From contig OY970397.1 in the NCBI GenBank assembly GCA_963720515.1, positions 1,426,001 through 1,490,000 on the forward strand: a stretch of 64,000 bases of DNA. The letters are read 5' to 3'. A model generated the notes under the pieces. The model did no database searches, had not been told where the DNA came from, and worked only from the letters and a program-made list of their open reading frames with translations. Source of the stretch: G963720515 sp963720515. GTDB taxonomy: Bacteria > Actinomycetota > Thermoleophilia > Gaiellales > Gaiellaceae. Shown piece after piece: positions 63,172 through 64,000 of the stretch (within the stretch, counting starts at the first letter, position 1; every line of letters begins with the position of its first letter). A program made the translations under genes and the position numbers.

Positions 63172-64000
63172 ATGACGGAATTCCCGCACGTGGACACGTC
63201 GCGCGCCATCGATCGCTTCCTCGAGAGCCCCGCGCTCTCCGACGCGACGCGGCGCGCGTACCGGATCGACCTGGACGAGTTCGCGGGCTGGCTCGGCGAG
63301 AGCCGGTCGGTCGAGGACGTGGACACGCGGCTCTTCTCGGAGTACGCGGCGTGGCTCGGCCGCGACCGGCCCGGGCGGCAGCCCCGCCGGATCGCGCCGA
63401 ACACGCTCGCGCGCAAGCTCGCCGCGGTCCGCTCGTTCCTGCGCTCGGCGCTCGGCCCGTCGCGCGTCCCCGACCTCGCGCTCGCCGGCCGCCGCCGGCG
63501 CCGCCTGCCGAACCCGCCCAAGCAGCAGGAGACCGAGGCGCTCCTCGACGGCCTCGGCGGCGACGATGCGCTCGCGCTCCGAAACCGCGCGCTCTTCGAG
63601 CTCGTCTACTCGGCGGGCCTGCGGTCGCAGGAGGCGGTGGACCTCGACCTCGCGGACGTCCAGTTCGACGCGGAGCTCGTCCACGTGCGCGGAAAGGGCG
63701 GCAAGGAGCGCGCGGTGCCGCTCGGCGAGGAGGCCTCCTACCGGCTGCGCCTCTACCTCGAGGACGGGCGCCCCGCGCTCGCGAAGGGCGCCGAGAACCG
63801 TCTCTTCCTGTCCGTGCGCGGACATCCGCTCGAGACCTCGACGCTCCGGCGCCTCCTGCCCAACCCGCACCGCCTGCGCCACGCGTTCGCCACCGACCTC
63901 CTCGAGGGCGGAGCCGACCTCCGCACGATCCAGGAGCTCCTCGGCCACTCGTCCCTCTCGACCACCCAGACCTACAGCCACGTGGACGCCAAGCGCCTGC
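63172..64000 (+). CDS. Tyrosine recombinase XerC/XerD (3' end outside window)
   Basis: The last few codons are missing. N-terminal SAM-like domain (1-100) and catalytic domain with Arg in YSAGLRSQE, Lys in RGKGGKERAVPL, HxxR in NPHRLRHAFATDLL, His in LLGHSSL and nucleophile Tyr in TQTYSHVD: all five catalytic residues present. It resolves chromosome dimers at dif. Start ATG 63172 fits the family length; the ATG at 63135 is out of frame. It may be either XerC or XerD, which the sequence does not separate. Confidence 0.93.
   Translation, partial: MTEFPHVDTSRAIDRFLESPALSDATRRAYRIDLDEFAGWLGESRSVEDVDTRLFSEYAAWLGRDRPGRQPRRIAPNTLARKLAAVRSFLRSALGPSRVPDLALAGRRRRRLPNPPKQQETEALLDGLGGDDALALRNRALFELVYSAGLRSQEAVDLDLADVQFDAELVHVRGKGGKERAVPLGEEASYRLRLYLEDGRPALAKGAENRLFLSVRGHPLETSTLRRLLPNPHRLRHAFATDLLEGGADLRTIQELLGHSSLSTTQTYSHVDAKRL

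Noticed and set aside
1..64000. CRISPR array or IS element
   Set aside because: No regularly spaced direct repeats of 25-40 bp with unique spacers, and no transposase gene was seen. The FN3 repeats and FAWSR repeats are coding.

Overview
The window is about 72% GC, rich in GTG starts and start/stop overlaps, and carries a large Gram-positive-type SRP RNA, a three-part SdhA/SdhB/SdhE succinate dehydrogenase, an ATP-type PEP carboxykinase and many -10-like TANNNT boxes 6-10 nt before start codons (leaderless transcription). Together these suggest a high-GC actinobacterium, plausibly class Thermoleophilia; no 16S gene is present, so this is inference. At least seven otherwise good genes, including the housekeeping genes dnaX and aspartokinase, are broken by one-base frameshifts. 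That fits residual indel error in a draft or metagenome assembly better than genuine gene decay.

Layout. 1-4560 (-): the N-terminal part of a very large secreted protein (PQQ sugar-dehydrogenase-like propeller, PKD-like, LamG and FN3 domains) that runs off the window. 4760-20701: a cell-surface polysaccharide locus with two intact MOP flippases and the fossil of a third, several glycosyltransferases, a hexapeptide acyltransferase, asparagine synthase AsnB and an AsnB-like paralog, UDP-GlcNAc 2-epimerase, an NAD-sugar epimerase, an FAD oxidoreductase and a GT39-like membrane mannosyltransferase. 20698-27895: a secreted Rpf-like protein, uracil-DNA glycosylase, an SDR, tRNA-Ser(GGA), membrane cytochrome c, UppP, an AI-2E family transporter, a DivIVA-like coiled-coil protein (frameshifted) and a cupin.

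27961-32984 is a tight operon of two APC-permease/universal-stress fusion transporters, a 55-residue membrane protein and two TrkA-type RCK proteins, probably a cation (K+) or amino-acid uptake unit. 32985-38527 holds LtrA, a GMC oxidoreductase with a Tat-exported subunit-3 partner, a lipoprotein and an SDR. 38548-42297 is an ABC exporter divergent from a histidine kinase/LuxR response regulator pair. 42372-47064 is the most unusual segment: two TIR-TM-beta-propeller proteins flank a two-TM DUF4231 (SLATT-like) protein in one apparent operon, resembling an NAD-cleaving/nucleotide-signal and membrane-effector immune module.

47091-50878 is the conserved housekeeping block tRNA-Val(CAC), SRP RNA, dnaX, ybaB, recR, ending in tandem hairpins that may form a small RNA. 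50911-54793 carries a Ca2+/H+ antiporter, aspartokinase, Asd and a PPOX-fold flavoprotein. 54790-64000 contains a GNAT acetyltransferase, a metallophosphoesterase, sdhEBA, pckA, an internally deleted SRPBCC gene fragment, a DUF2071 protein, a secreted hypothetical protein and the start of a XerC/D tyrosine recombinase.
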